A stretch of 64,000 nt of DNA from Gnetum montanum (Eukaryota; Streptophyta; Gnetopsida; Gnetales; Gnetaceae). The stretch is from contig MNCI01008335.1 in assembly GCA_015680685.1 (NCBI GenBank), positions 461,842-525,841 of the forward strand, read 5' to 3'. Below are positions 46,402 through 59,181 of the stretch, one piece after another. The position numbers were made by a program, and so were the translations under genes. The notes under the pieces were generated by a model that saw only the letters and a program-made list of their open reading frames with translations, was not told the DNA's origin and did no database searches. Numbering within the stretch: position 1 is the stretch's first letter; the number at the start of each line of letters is the position of its first letter.

Positions 46402-49400
46402 CTAGATGTGGTACTGCTTTAGGTACATGTGATTCACCAGATTTGGAAGTTCGTTGCTGTTAATGTCTGCTAGCTTGAATGCTCTGTTGCCATACACATT
46501 GACAACAAGGAAAGGGCCCTCCCAACTTGCAGAAAATTTGCTCACTAGCTCATGAATGGCTTTAAGGACCAAGTCTCCTTTCTTAATCGATTGTTGATGT
46601 AGGTTGCGATGATGCTTTTGCTTCTGCTTATCTTTAATCTTCTTGATGTTGTCGAGTGTCTGGATGCACTTCTCCTCTACTACGTCTAGATCCATAATCC
46701 TAGACTCATTATGTTGAGTCTCATTTATAACCATAGAGAGGACCATTCACAGTGAGGGAACCTGTAGTTCAAGGGGCAACACTGCTTCAGATCCGTAGAC
46801 TAGGCTGTAGGGCATCCTAGCTGTAGCTGTTCTGCATGTCATATGGTAGGCCCATAACATGTTAGAGGATTTGCTCATGCCATAGTTTCTTGTTGCTATT
46901 GAGCATATTCTTCAGTAAATTGATAACCATCTTGTTTGTTGCTTCAGCTTGACCATTTGCTTGCGGGTAATATGGTGAGAAAAAATATCGCTTAATACCA
47001 AGGTTATTGCAAAAAGATTTGGTTTTGGTACTACTAAATTGTGGCCCATTATCGGTCATAATAGTCATGGGAAGCCCAAACCTTGTTACTATGTTATCCA
47101 AGATAAAATGGCAAACCTGTTGGGATGTAGTCTTTCATAGGGGAATAACTTCGACCTACTTTGTGAAGTACTGAGTGGTGGTGATAATGAAACTATATCC
47201 TGCGGAAGACTTAGGCATGATAGGACCTATGATGTCTAGTCCCCATCATTGGAATGGCCAAGTGATCTGTGTGGTATGCAACTCCGTTGGTGACACGTGT
47301 ATTAGATTTGCGTAACGCTGGCATGTGTCACATGTTTTAACTATGGTAAGGCAATCTCGTTCCATGTATAACCAGTAATACCCTAAGCATATGATTTTAG
47401 CAGCCATGGCTCGAGGGGCTATGTGTCCTTCACATAGCCCTTCATGGACTTCGCTAACTATCTTTTGTGCTTGGTCATTATTAATGCAGGTTAGCAATAC
47501 CCCATCAAAGGAGCACCTACATAGAGTGCTACCTTCGATGATGACATATTGCCTGGCATGCTTGTGGATTGCGTCCTTTTGTGCAAATGGTAACTTATGT
47601 GGTGGTTCGCCATGTAGAAGGTAGGTTTTAATGTTGTTGTACCATTTTGACGTTCCTTCAGCACTTAGAGAAGAGATTTGTGCTGCTTGAGTGATAAGAT
47701 CTGTACATTATATCATTAAAGCAGGCCAAGTGGCAAACAAATGTGGTGGCATGTTTAAAGCTAGCGTAGCTAGTGCATCAGCTACAATGTTCTCACTACA
47801 CGGCATGTGTTGGACATCAGTCATTGTAAATTATTTCAGAAGATCTTTAGCCATATCACAATAGGGTTGTAGATGCACGGCTTTGCAGGCATAGACTTTT
47901 GTGATCTGATTGACAATGAGCATTGAATCACCTTAGATCGCCAGGTGTTGAATATTCAGTTCTCTGGCTGCCAACAGTTCCCTGAGGAGCCCCTCATATT
48001 CTACCATGTTGTTCGTATAGGGAAACGCTAGGCGGTAAGCCAATGGACAAACATCCTTAGGGGAAAGCGTGATGACGGCAATGGCACTATCACCTTTGGT
48101 AGTCAAAGCTCCATCAAAGTGTAATGTCACTTCGAGACCTGTTGATGCAGGGCTTAAACTATGTACATGTTCGTCAGGAAACACAGGCTCTATCGTGGCC
48201 TGATCGTTAAATGGTGATGTTACAAGCTGGTCAGCTATCACTTGGCCTTTCGTGGAAGATTGGCCAACGTAGTGCAAGTCAAATTCTGCTGTGATGGCTT
48301 TCCATTGGGCTATTTTACTTCTCTCATATAAATTTTTTGTAATGGCCTATAGGATGTTGTTCTTGCAAATTATGTTAACTTGGTTGTGAAAAAGATAGTT
48401 TCTACATTTCTTGAGTGCAAAAACCAATGCCAAACAGTTATGCTCTACTTCATTGTACCTTGTTTCATATGCAAATAAAGCGTGACTTAGATAATAGATA
48501 GGGATTTCCAACCCGTCGTCCCTCTTTTGACACAACAAGATAGCTATGGACACATTTGTACTTGCCAGGTAGATATAGAAAGGCTGATCCCTTTGTGGCG
48601 GAAAAATCGTTGGCAAACATAACAACTCCTTCTTTAAGTCGTCAAAAGCACGCTGGCAGTCTTCGGTCCACTCGAAGTTAACCCCTTTCTTGAGAAAATG
48701 TTGCATAGGATGTAATTTGTCTGTCAGCTTCAAGATGAATGTCTTGATAAACTGTAACCTACCTTGCAACCCACAGAGTTCTTTGAGGTTTGTAGGTGGT
48801 GCCAGGTTAACGATGACCTTAACCTTGTTAGGGTCAACTCGTATGCCAGCTTCCGACACCACAAATCCCAACATGCATCAAGTCTTGACTTCGAACACAT
48901 ATTTTCTTGGGTTGAGTCATAGGTCATGCCTGAGACATCATTGAAGGATTAACTCTTAATCCTTTGGGTGATCTACCAACTTCCTAGACCTAACAACTAT
49001 GTCATCTACGTAGTCGTTTAATCTCTCCAAGATGTAATCACTAAAGATATACATCATGGCACGTTGATAAGTTGCTCCAATGTTTTGACGAAGGGCATCA
49101 TGGTATAATAGAAAGTTCCCCAGGGGGTCATGAAAGTTGTAGTCAGTTGATGTTCTAGGTTGATACAGATTTGATTATATCCCAAAAACCCATCCATAAA
49201 GGATAGTAAAGCGTGTCCGGCTGTTGTATCGATAAGTTGGTCGATACTTGGTAATGGGAAATTGTCTTTAATCGTTGCCTTGTTCTGATCGTGGAAGTCT
49301 ATACAAATGCGTATTCCTCTCATTTTCTTAAACACAACAATGATGTTAGACACCCAATCTGAGTAATCCACCGCGCGGATGAAACCAGCTTGATATAGCT

Positions 49401-49878
49401 TAGTGATTTCATCACGCACTGCCAACGCGATTTCAGGCTTAATCTTCTATGCTTTCTATCTAATCGCTTTGATACGTAGGTCTAAAATGATGTTGTGCTG
49501 TATTAATCACGGGTCTAAACCCGACATGTCTTTGTACAACCATGCGAATGCCACAACGTGGTTTTGGAGAACTTGAGATATGTCACTTTGCATTTGTTGG
49601 TCAATGAGGGAACTAACCTTCAAAGTTTTTCTTTCTCCTTTGTGCGTAACCATAGAGACCTCAGTGAGGGAATCCTCGGTCACATCACCAGCCTCCAGTT
49701 TTAGGGTTTGGGCCAAATGTTCTGGCCAGTCTGGGGATAATTCCGAGGCTGCTATGGTTATGTCACAGGAGGAGGCATCGGTTCCTATCATTACAAGATT
49801 AGGCTATATAAAAGTTTTCCCGTATGGGCCTGTTAGGGCTAGGGGTGTAAGTAAAGCTTCTTTTATTTGCAAACTGAC
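46402..49878 (-). pseudogene. T pol copy 2: RT, RNase H, archaeal-type RNase H, integrase (decayed)
   Basis: The RT lead region is at 49791-49507 ('MIGTDASSCDITIAASELS'). RT follows at 49425-48960, with 'SFMDGFLGYNQ'. The thumb and RNase H at 48874-48347 have 'WTEDCQRAFDDLK' and 'IYYLSHALFAYETRYNEVE'. The Tat-specific second RNase H at 48277-47933 has 'LHFDGALTTKGDS' and 'NNMVEYEGLLRE'. The integrase zinc region is at 47497-47246; the core at 47101-46862 keeps 'MTDNGPQF' and 'NGQAEATNK', so the second and third catalytic acids are present; the C-terminal part ends at TAG 46402. A possible splice acceptor (TTTTGCAG) ends at 49879, just upstream of the RT frame. Confidence 0.88.
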
Positions 49879-50439
49879 CTGCAAAACTGCCAAGAATGGA
49901 GACTATTATATTGCTTTTGTCAACAAGGCAAAATAATACAAGGCTTTAGAGGTACGTATCTAAAAGGCTGCCAGTTTAAGGTCTTAGCAGACCGTCATAA
50001 TATGTAGAGTTTGTAAGAAAATAATAAGTAAGGTTTCTTAGGTGTTAGGTTAAATTTTTCATAAACTATAGCTAAAAGTATAAGGTGGTGTGACTAGCAT
50101 GGAAAAATAGCTAATTTAGAATTTTTTGCATACCGTAGTTAATGTGACCAAATTACGAGACGATAAGCTATGCGTTAGTTTAGGGTCTTTTTAGATCACC
50201 ATCAATGCGATATCTACGAGGTTAATGGTGTGATATTTATGCCTCATGTCAAACTAACATGCTTGCATTTTGGGAAAGTTCCACGTTGATCGGTAATAAA
50301 AACTGCAAGTTTTCACCATCACACTTAGAAGTAGATATTTCGTCCTCAAAGTGGACTATGAACGTAGCGAGTTCGAGTTAGGATAAAGCAAAAGAAAAGC
50401 GTAAATTAATGATTTCGTAGAGGTTACTGAGGCGGAAAA

Positions 50440-53400
50440 ATGGCACTGAAGACTAAACACAAACATGCCAAGTTGGCCAGGATTAAGGAAGTACAGGAGA
50501 GTCTAGGGCAAGTTTTGAAGGCGCGAGTCGAAAATCAGGAGGCTACTCCGCTTGCCCAGTAAGTCATTTTTCACCTTCCTTATGTGATATATGTGTTGGG
50601 TCGTTTTCGCTGTCATTGTATCATAATTAGTATTTGTTTCAAAAATGCGCACTAAGTTAGGTGTCCATGCCTGCCTCTGATAGTTACGCTATGGAAGTTT
50701 GTAACATTACTCCTATTGCCACTGTCAGAGACAGACCTTACACCATTGTAAGGGTTTGGGTGGTCATGGGTAATGTTGTATAAACACAATGTATAACCAG
50801 TCAAGAGTTTAGGTGTTGTACCCTTGCATAGTGCAAAAAAGGGGTTCTGTTGCCTTGCTCGTAATGGTCACATGTTATGCTCGGGTAAGATGCCACATCA
50901 CCTTTATCGCCGTTTTCATAGATACACCTTGCACTGCTGCAAGGGTTTGGACGGTTTTGGTAGTGCATTTCTAGCGTAACATGTGATTTTCTGGGAGTCA
51001 GGGTAGCGAGAACCTCAGTGTTGCGTGACAAATTTTTGTAAGTTTCTTCGACTGTGTTGGTGTTGTTAGCATGCTTGAACTATTTTCTAATGGGAATGTG
51101 TTTTATTGTAAAGGGTCACACTAAAGCCCGTCCTGATCATTCTGGACATTGTGGGCGTTCTATGTTGTCTACATGCCCTCGTGGCCAACGTTCCTCCTCC
51201 TCATTCTCATGTAGGGGAAAAGGCAGTTTGGTTCCGAACAAGGGCTCGGGAGTTCCTGCAATTTTTGTTGCGTAACTTGAGCATAATTATTTGGTCACAT
51301 CTATCAGCCGAGATAGCTACTGCCATTCTGGAAACATTGTTGGTTGGGTCAACAAAGAGCATCCTAAATTTTCTAGTGGACGGCTCAATCGAGGCCGTGG
51401 GGGAAAGAGATCACGAACAACATGCTAAGGGTTTGAGGTGCTTATCTTGGATCTGGGAGATGCCTAGGTTTAATTGCTATCATGCCTAGAACACGTTGTT
51501 CATGGCTCGTCATCTCACGACCTATTTTTAGAACCCACCTGGCATCGTGTATTATGCTGGAGGGTAAGTTTTGTCAAGGTATTGTGATATGTTAACTACT
51601 ATTTGATTTTGCGTTAGATTTGAACAGTCTTCTATACTCTATGGCATAGGTTTTTTATCAATGTAGATGGTCTCCAAGGTGATACGGACATGTTATCTAT
51701 GGTCGAAACAACCATAAAGGAATTCACTTCCATCGGCAATGTGCATGCTAGTGTCTTGGGACAACTAGGATTTGAAATCCAACACTACCCTATTCGTTAT
51801 GCCAAATTCTTTGTCAAGTGTAGAGACTCTGGATGGTTGGATAAGGAGTGGACTTTGGATCGTCCCATCACTGTTGACAACGTGTAAGAGGACATCCCAC
51901 CATTTACCTTGCCCTTTGTACATGGTAAGTTACACTACGCTGATCAACTGCGTGACCCTATAGAATGAGAACAGTGTATGATATTTTACTATTTTTTTCT
52001 ATTTTGTCTATCCTATTTTTTTAATGTTTATAGCTAAAGAATCATGGGAGGTCACGGTGATGGCTTCTGGGCTTGACGTAGCCACCATCTTCTTCCTCTA
52101 TGGTGACCTAAATGAAGCACAACGTTGGCTTTGCCACGGGGTGGCCCCAGCTGCCATAACCAATAACCTCTGGGAAGCTGGACTGATGGAGTTATTTTTA
52201 GCCATAACCCCCAATGTTACAGTAGCTGAAATGTTGGCCCTAGTTAACTCTTTCAGCGAACAAGCCGAGCGTCTTCACACATGCATGCGTAATGTGCGCG
52301 TGAGTTTCGATATTAACGCTCAACTGTTCACCGAATTTTTTGGCATTCCTTCTAATGGTCTACAAGTGGAAGAGAGATCAAAAAAGAGTTCTAAACATCG
52401 AAAGGACATAGAGGAGTGGCTAGGGGTTAAAAAAGAACCAAAAGGCATCTACGCTGATAAGATCAAGCTAGAGGTGGCTAATATCATTTACCCCCTCTTT
52501 CGAGCTCGTGCTTTCTCCAAGCTACTATCCCAAGGAAAAATCCTTGGCATAGAGTAGACTTGGATCATGCAGGAGGTTATGGAGGAGGGGACACGATATA
52601 ATTGGGCCAAGCACCTTGCTGAAGGCTTGCAGGCTAAAATGGTCAAGCTTCGCAAGAAGCTTGAGTCTCATTTCAATGTGCATTTTTCCTTCTTCATAGC
52701 TTGTTTGCGACATTTTGCTAAATTCCTTGTGGTTTGCAGGGATGGGGTCTAGGAGCAACAAGATCGTAACCAGATCTCCAAACCATGGATTTCCTAGGTC
52801 TTCTGCACTGTCCAATCCCAAGATCCTCCTGAAGGTATCGGGGAGTCATTTTCACTAACAACTAGGGATCGGGTGACACCTCTCATCTGAGGCCAAGACA
52901 ACGTGGGTGGGGCATCCCCTTCTTACACTGACAGTGTGTTGAGGGGGAAGTTCTTGGCAGCAGAAATAGTAGCTTCATCAGTTCAGCAAACAAAGCATCG
53001 TTCGGCTGTGGAGTCTCCTGATCCAACTGATGAAGACGGAAGGAAACTACGGATTAAGTTTCACAGGAGACATCCCCTAGTTGGTACGTAGAGAGATGCG
53101 TAATTAGTTTATGTATGTTATGCTATGTATAGATGTTGTTGCATTGCGTAGCACTTGTGGAAAGTGAATAAAGTTTTTTTTGTTTTTGTTAACTATGATG
53201 CGTTTTATAGGAAAAGGGAAAGATGTAGAAGGATTGACCCCTGAAATAGACGCCATAGTCTTGTGGCGTGGAGAAGGAACCCCAGTTTTGGAGAAGGAGG
53301 CCCATGTTGACAACGTGGGCAGTATGCAGGCTCCTATGCCTGAGAGAAAGACAAGTGTAGAAGATGCTATGACCCTTTTGGAAAGGCTATAAAGGGAAGA

Positions 53401-54853
53401 ACGGCTTGTCGCTGGTGATTTTGGCCACTTGCTTGCCCGTTCCTCTATGGGCAATCCACCTGTTGTTACCCTCGAGGATTTGCTAGATAAGAGCCTTGTA
53501 TTATTGTAGTGTCTAAAATTTTTCCTTTGTCTACCATGTTACATTTAACTCATTTTGTTTACGTAGTAGGCACTTTTGATAATAGTGGCATACCTTCATT
53601 AGCAACCCCTACTCATCATTGGGCTGAGGCTCCTAAGAAATTCACCTTCATGGAGGGAATTGTGAATGACATGATCGGTTGCTTGGAGCGAATCGATCCT
53701 AAGATTGGTACATCATTATTGCTACGTGGGAATTATTGAAATTATCACATTGTGTTTCCTGTTGCATCTAATTGACATCTTTGTGTCATAGCATCTTGTC
53801 TCAAATGGGATCCTAAAGAGCCTATTGACGTAGATGCTACTCCTGAAGCCTCGCCAGAGGTGACTGAAGTGCTATGCCACGTTTACGACGAGATGCGTAA
53901 ATGTGTGTTACTCTTGGCCCTTTCTCTATGGGAGAGTCAAAACATCAATGAAGACCTCTGGAAGAGGCTGCAGAAAGCAAAAAAAGAGAAAATGGCCCTA
54001 ACTACTAGGGTTGAGGACCTTGAGTTTAGAAACAAATTTCTACAAGCTTGAAATACCAATAATGAGAATTGGTGGACAGCTATGATTGACTACGCCTGCT
54101 ATTGGACGGTCGTCAGGAACAACGTCTGAGCTAGCTGTGAGCTCATTGAACAATGGATGCAAATGGATCTCCTAGTCCAGAAGAAGCAAGACTGGAAGGA
54201 TTTCAACACGAGGGTCCAAGAATGAGGGCAGGCACAGAAAAATCATAAACACATGTATAAGCAGGAATGTGTCGCTTACCGCCGACATTACAGAGATTTT
54301 GTGGTTAAGGCACGGTCCCTTTGGTAGTTCCTCGATGTCATTGGTGCTTCTGGAGCATATAAAAAGTTTCAGGAACAAGTGATAGTGAGTGCATCCCTTG
54401 AGAGAGAGAGATGACCCTCCTTGGCAGGGAGACTACTATCCCTCCCTTTTTTCTTGAATCGCCCTGGTGGACTCTTGTGGAAAAGGGGAAGGTAAGACTA
54501 GGACTGATCTAGGAGATGACGTTTGGGCAGAGCTCACTAAGGATGAGATTATGCAACACTTGTTAGTTGGCCTGAAACAAATTCCTTTCGTGACCGATGC
54601 AGGACCATCATAGGTAAGCTACGTGACTGTTGTATTATTCTTATGTCAATGATTTTGATGGCAATGTTAATGTTTGCTTCATGTCAAATTGTAGGATCGA
54701 CACGAAGAAGGTCCCCATGAGGAGGAACCTCACAGAGATGATCACACCCATGAAGAGAATCCACCCAAAGGAGATCCTCATGAGGAAGACCCTCATGAGG
54801 CGGATGTGGAGTTGGATGATGTAGATGGAGGTGGTAAGAAAGGGAACGTGTAG
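50440..54853 (+). pseudogene. Opposite-strand multi-exon gene carried inside T (HAD/FCP1-like N-terminal part), decayed
   Basis: Nine exons can be proposed: 50440-50558, 51114-51563, 51650-51924, 52034-53083, 53211-about 53510, 53570-53707, 53792-54384, about 54497-54613, 54695-54853. Introns use GTAAGT, GTAAGT, GTAAGT, GTACGT, unclear, GTACAT, GTGAGT and GTAAGC donors with AG acceptors. Reading phase agrees at every junction except the unresolved exon-5 end, and would give about 1060 residues. Exon 1 is basic ('KTKHKHAKLARI'). Exons 2-3 resemble an FCP1/NIF HAD phosphatase: 'KPVLIILDIVGVLCC', 'REFLQFLLRNLSIIIWS', 'NTLF', 'NPPGIVYYAGG'. Exon 4 resembles proteins carried by plant transposons ('RYNWAKHLAEGLQAKM'). 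Exon 7 predicts a coiled coil ('LWKRLQKAKKEKM'). Exon 9 is an acidic tail with PHEE repeats. About ten in-frame stops, mostly TAG/TAA/TGA at expected Gln or Arg, show this copy is dead. The HAD call is my pattern reading. Confidence 0.7.
54695..54853 (+). other. Last exon of the opposite-strand gene: acidic PHEE repeat tail
   Basis: Open to the stop TAG at 54851-54853. Repeated 'PHEE' and 'PHEED' words alternate with Asp/Glu, ending 'VDGGGKKGNV'. A tail of this kind suggests a protein-protein or metal-binding surface, but no function is assigned. Confidence 0.6.
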
Positions 54854-54893
54854 AATAGTGATATTGGCCAAAAATTTTGTTGTAATGAAAGGG

Positions 54894-54899
54894 AATAAA
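54894..54899 (+). terminator. Polyadenylation signal of the opposite-strand gene
   Basis: AATAAA lies 41 bases after the stop codon at 54853, on the same strand and at a normal distance. It faces the convergent end of gag-protease at 55140. Confidence 0.55.
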
Positions 54900-55139
54900 G
54901 GATAATGGTTTTTTAAGTTGGTTGATGGTGATTGTAAAAGAAATTTTTTTGATGTTTATGAAAAGGAAAAATGTGTTGTCAGAAAGGTTACACATTTTAG
55001 GCCACTACGGGCCTGCAATAGTTTAAGGTCATTTCGGGCTGGCATGCATATAAACAAGCGTAACGATAATGATGCGAGGAGAAAGAACATAAACTGCGTA
55101 ACAGTAAACAATGTGGACTAATACTATATGTTATGATAA

Positions 55140-58100
55140 CTAGCTTCGTAGCTGCTTCTTGATCGTTTTTAGGTTTGGCGATGCATATGGACGAGGAGGC
55201 TTATTACAACATTCCTCTACGCTACCATCTCCTCCCTGGAAGGGTAGTTCAGCCCAAGTCAAGCTTTCATTGGCTACTATGTCAGCTTGTTCAATTGTTG
55301 GGACAGGAGTTTGATCTTTAGGGATTTCAATCTTCGAACCTTGTTCCATCTCTATGTTGTTGATGGCTTGAGGGGTCATCTTATCACTGTGGATGATCAC
55401 TTCCCATCCCGCATAGGGCAAGTGGATTCCTTGGTGAATGGGTGATGAGACAACCCTTAGTTGAGCCAACCAAGACCTCCCTAAGATTAGGTTGAAGCTG
55501 GGCATCTCCACAAAGACAATGAACACTGTGTTTGTAGGGAATTGATCCCCTGCTACGAAGTTGATCTGTACTATTTCCTTAACTTGCACTCATGCTCCGT
55601 TAAATGACTTCAAACATGATGTTGTCGTGGGATTGATCTGATCGACCAAATCCAGTTTTTTCACTATAGGAAATGGAATGACATTGGCAGCAGCCCCGTC
55701 ATCTACATGTACTCTCCAGATCCTATATTGGCCAACTCAGATAGTGATGAACATGGGTGTTGTTGTCACCTGACCTTTTTCTAGGTCATCCTTAATGGAC
55801 TTGTCATGGAATTCCAGTTGGGAATACTGTGGTTGTTCAGTAGTTGGGGGAAGCATGATCAAATGGATTTCTTCTTCATCCACTGGCAAGCTTTCGTCCA
55901 TGGGTATGGATGTCAACATGTGAACCATGGCTTCACAATGCCTTTGGGATGTCATCAGCAAGTCATACAGGCTTAGCATTGTATTTTTCTATTTGAGAGC
56001 CTACTTGACTTGTATAAAAGCATCAAGGAGATTATGCCCACGATCCGGTTGTTTGTTGCCCTTCTCTTCTTCCATTCGTCCCAAGAGACGGATCTCTCAG
56101 GGAGGAATGATTTCTGGTTGAGGACTGTGTTTTCTTGGGCAGAGAGAAGATGGTCACATCTATGTAACATCATCCTTTTCAGGGGGAGGAGAAGCTGAGG
56201 GTGCTGAGGAGAGAGGTGTAGGCTTAGGAAACCCTAGCGTAAGGCGGTCCTTGGCTACTTTGTCTATCTTACTCCCTTCTCCTCTCATTGTAGGTTGGGG
56301 TTGGGGCATTGAATTAGATGTTTTCCCCTGTGTAGTAGAAGTAGTTAATGACTTTGACACTCTAATGACAAAGGGTGCATTAGGTGTGGGCGCGGGCTAG
56401 GCTGCGGCTTTAACGACACTCAGTTATGGGATAGACGTCTGAGGCGGGACTCGTAAGAAAAAAGGTTGTTGTAGTTCCATGCCCATTGATGTCAATTGGT
56501 TTGTCATCTGAGGTAGGCGAGGAGGCATGCGCAGCACGAAGGGTTGCTTTAGCTGTGCTGGGCTATCACCTTCTGTACCTACTGCGTTGATAGTGTACCC
56601 TGCGTTATTTGCATTTAACGGGTCTTGGTACACATGCATACGCTGGTTTTCTAGATGAACCAAACTACTACTATCTAGGATGAACTTGCCTTGATTAATC
56701 ATGCATTGAATGTCATCTTTCAATGCTCAGCAATAGTCTGTGTCATGTCCACACAACTGTTGGTAGTCGTAGAAATAGTCCAGTTTGAAGTTTTTGGGAA
56801 CTAGTGGTTCATTTGTGAGGGCCAAGGAGGGATTCTTGAGCAATTCACAGTGCCTTCTATGGCATTTCAAACCCTCCTCGGACACCTTCTTGTGTCGAAT
56901 GTGACCAATTCCTAGAAGTTTCTTTAGAAGTTCTGAAGGCTTTACAGGTAGAGCCGTATATTTTGAGCGATCTTTATGCTCAAAATTAGGCTTTGGCTGA
57001 GACGATGTCTCAAGAGCCGATGCCATTTGTTGATTGATGTTGTTTGAGCTAGCCATAGCCTTAGTGGGAGCCGTAGCTATCCTTTTATTAATTTTTTTCT
57101 TTTTATCCTCTTCGGCTACGGCTGCTACTATTGTTACTGCAGCCTTGCCCTTGTCTTTGCTTTTGTTGTGGGCATTTTTATAGACCACATACGCTGGGTC
57201 TTTGCTAGCCTTTGCTGCGTCTTGGATGCTCTTAGTCTAAGTGAAAGCTTGGCTGAGGGAGTAGGGAGTGAGGTAATATAGTTTAGACTTAATGAAGTCA
57301 TTGACTACCCCTTTGAAGATCGCCAACAGATGGGCCTCCACGATGGGTTTATGGATTTTGTTCAAGGTGGCACTCCACTACTGTATAAACTTTTGGACTG
57401 GCTTGAGCAGATCTTGTTTAACTCCCATTAGCTAATCCAGTGTGACCTTTTGTTTCAAGTTGTATTTGAAACGAGTTAGGAATTGAGTCAGCAGCTCTTC
57501 CAAGGTCGAGATAGAAGAGCATGGAAGTGCACGATACTAATCTAAAGCTTTACCCGTTAGGGACATAATGAAAACATGGATGATAGTATGTGGCCATTGT
57601 TGTAGCAACAACAACTCTGACCTGAAAGTAACTAGATGAGCATTGGGATCGCCTTCCCCATTATATTTCGTGAAATGGGGAAGTGGCATCCTAGGAGGTA
57701 GCAACAATATGGGTACTACCAGACTGATAGGATCGTCATGGTAGAAATCCTTTACCTGTATTGTGTCAAAACCAGTAGCTTTGAGGTGTTTAACCTCCTC
57801 GATAAAGGTTTGAATAAGTTGGAAGGCTTGATCCAGACCCGAGGGTGAAGAGTTTGGTTATGGAATAGCATGGGAAGCCATGATTGTTGGTGGGATAGAG
57901 GTAATGGCATGACCTATGAGCAATGTGGTTAGAACTGTCCCTGTAGACGGTACCACCTATGTCATCCACCACCTGACAGGTGATGTGGGCGGGACAACAA
58001 CTATCGATTGTTCCATGGGGTACGCTGTTTACATAGCTAGGGGCACAAACAATGACACTGTAGTAGGATTTACTACTTGTGAGGCTTGATGTGGATGATG

Positions 58101-58925
58101 ATAAGCGATATGGGACATCTGTGTAGGCTGTGCTACCAGGGGTGACGTACTTGGAGCCCACCACGCGGTAGTGGCGGGTCCTACCATTGATTGAGGTGGT
58201 ACGGGGGCAGCTAGGATGAATGTAGGAGCTGTGTGTAGTTGCGAAGTGGGTACTACATGCACATATGGTAGTGTAGGTATAGGCATGCAATGCAATGGGT
58301 TCACTAACTGTGGCTGCGGAGGAATGGTCTGTGAAGGGACGACATCCGGCAAGGGAGCCGGAGAGAAGAAATGTTGATGTGATGCTTACGTCACACGATC
58401 TGTAGTAGATAATGATAAAGGTGTAGTGACCATAACAAATGGTTTTGTAGGGGACGTTGTGGAGGGAGGAGCCATAACAAAGCTAGCATGACTACCTCCC
58501 TTGGAGTGGGCATCTAGGTCTTCTTGCACATCGTGGAACGCTTCATCACGGAACACCACATCTCGTTGTTCCGTTGACGCCCTGGCCATTAACAGTTGAT
58601 CCAAAATCCACTGCTACTGGTCCGTTAGGGGTATAGAAGCATTAAGTGAAGGAACGAATTCTTTCCCGTTATAGTAGATGAACTTGTATTCATGTTTCTC
58701 TTCAAGTTCCTATGGGTACATAGGCAGATTCGCCATAAGTTTTGCACAAAGGAAGTTGTAATGTTGTGTTTGCTAAGCATGCCCCTTAGGCTCTTTGTTT
58801 TGAATCCTGAGGGACCAGCGTAGCTGCACAGGGCTAGTCGGTGGCTCGACAGCAACTAGTGTAGCCTGCATCATCAAGGGGGTTTCGAGACTAGCGGTGG
58901 GAATGGCGGTAGTTGTCACAGCCAT
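55140..58925 (-). pseudogene. T gag-protease (decayed)
   Basis: Starts at ATG 58925 ('MAVTTTAIPTASLETP'). A Pro/Gln/Thr-rich region is at 58604-58029. The gag core at 57700-57250 is heavily broken. A Lys/Ala-rich stretch is at about 57188-57050. A zinc-knuckle-like 'LCGHDTDYC' ends at 56727 and is followed by 'LKDDIQCMINQGKFI', the typical Tat gag end. The protease region at 55589-55140 has 'FNLILGRSWLAQLRVVSSP', matching the conserved end of the aspartic protease; its catalytic DTG was not found in an open frame. The frame ends at TAG 55140-55142 and does not run into RT, which lies 5 kb further on beyond the opposite-strand gene. Confidence 0.75.
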
Positions 58926-59158
58926 TCTCTATGCCACTATAAGATAATGATAACAAGGATAAGGATCACAAAGGAAAAAGGGGGCTAAAGAAAAACATGG
59001 GCTTTCTGTCCTACTGGATTCTAGAGGAATTGTCGAAGTGACTGATCTATACCACAAGATCACGTAAACAACCATGAAGGTATCACATTTGCATTAGTCG
59101 ATAATGGGTACAGACACCTTATAGAACTACCCGTGAAATGTAGATCGGAGGTTCAAGG

Positions 59159-59175
59159 CCCTCCTTCTAGCACCA
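59159..59175 (-). promoter_or_regulatory. T primer-binding site candidate
   Basis: Minus strand TGGTGCTAGAAGGAGGG begins six bases after the LTR-C end (59182). It starts with TGG as a tRNA-CCA complement should. The tRNA was not identified. Confidence 0.55.
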
Positions 59176-59181
59176 GAAAAA

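Noticed and set aside
47391-47624. Plus-strand frames across T pol (also 39689-39922, 41684-41959, 49580-49936)
   Set aside because: Shadows of the minus-strand RNase H, integrase and RT frames.
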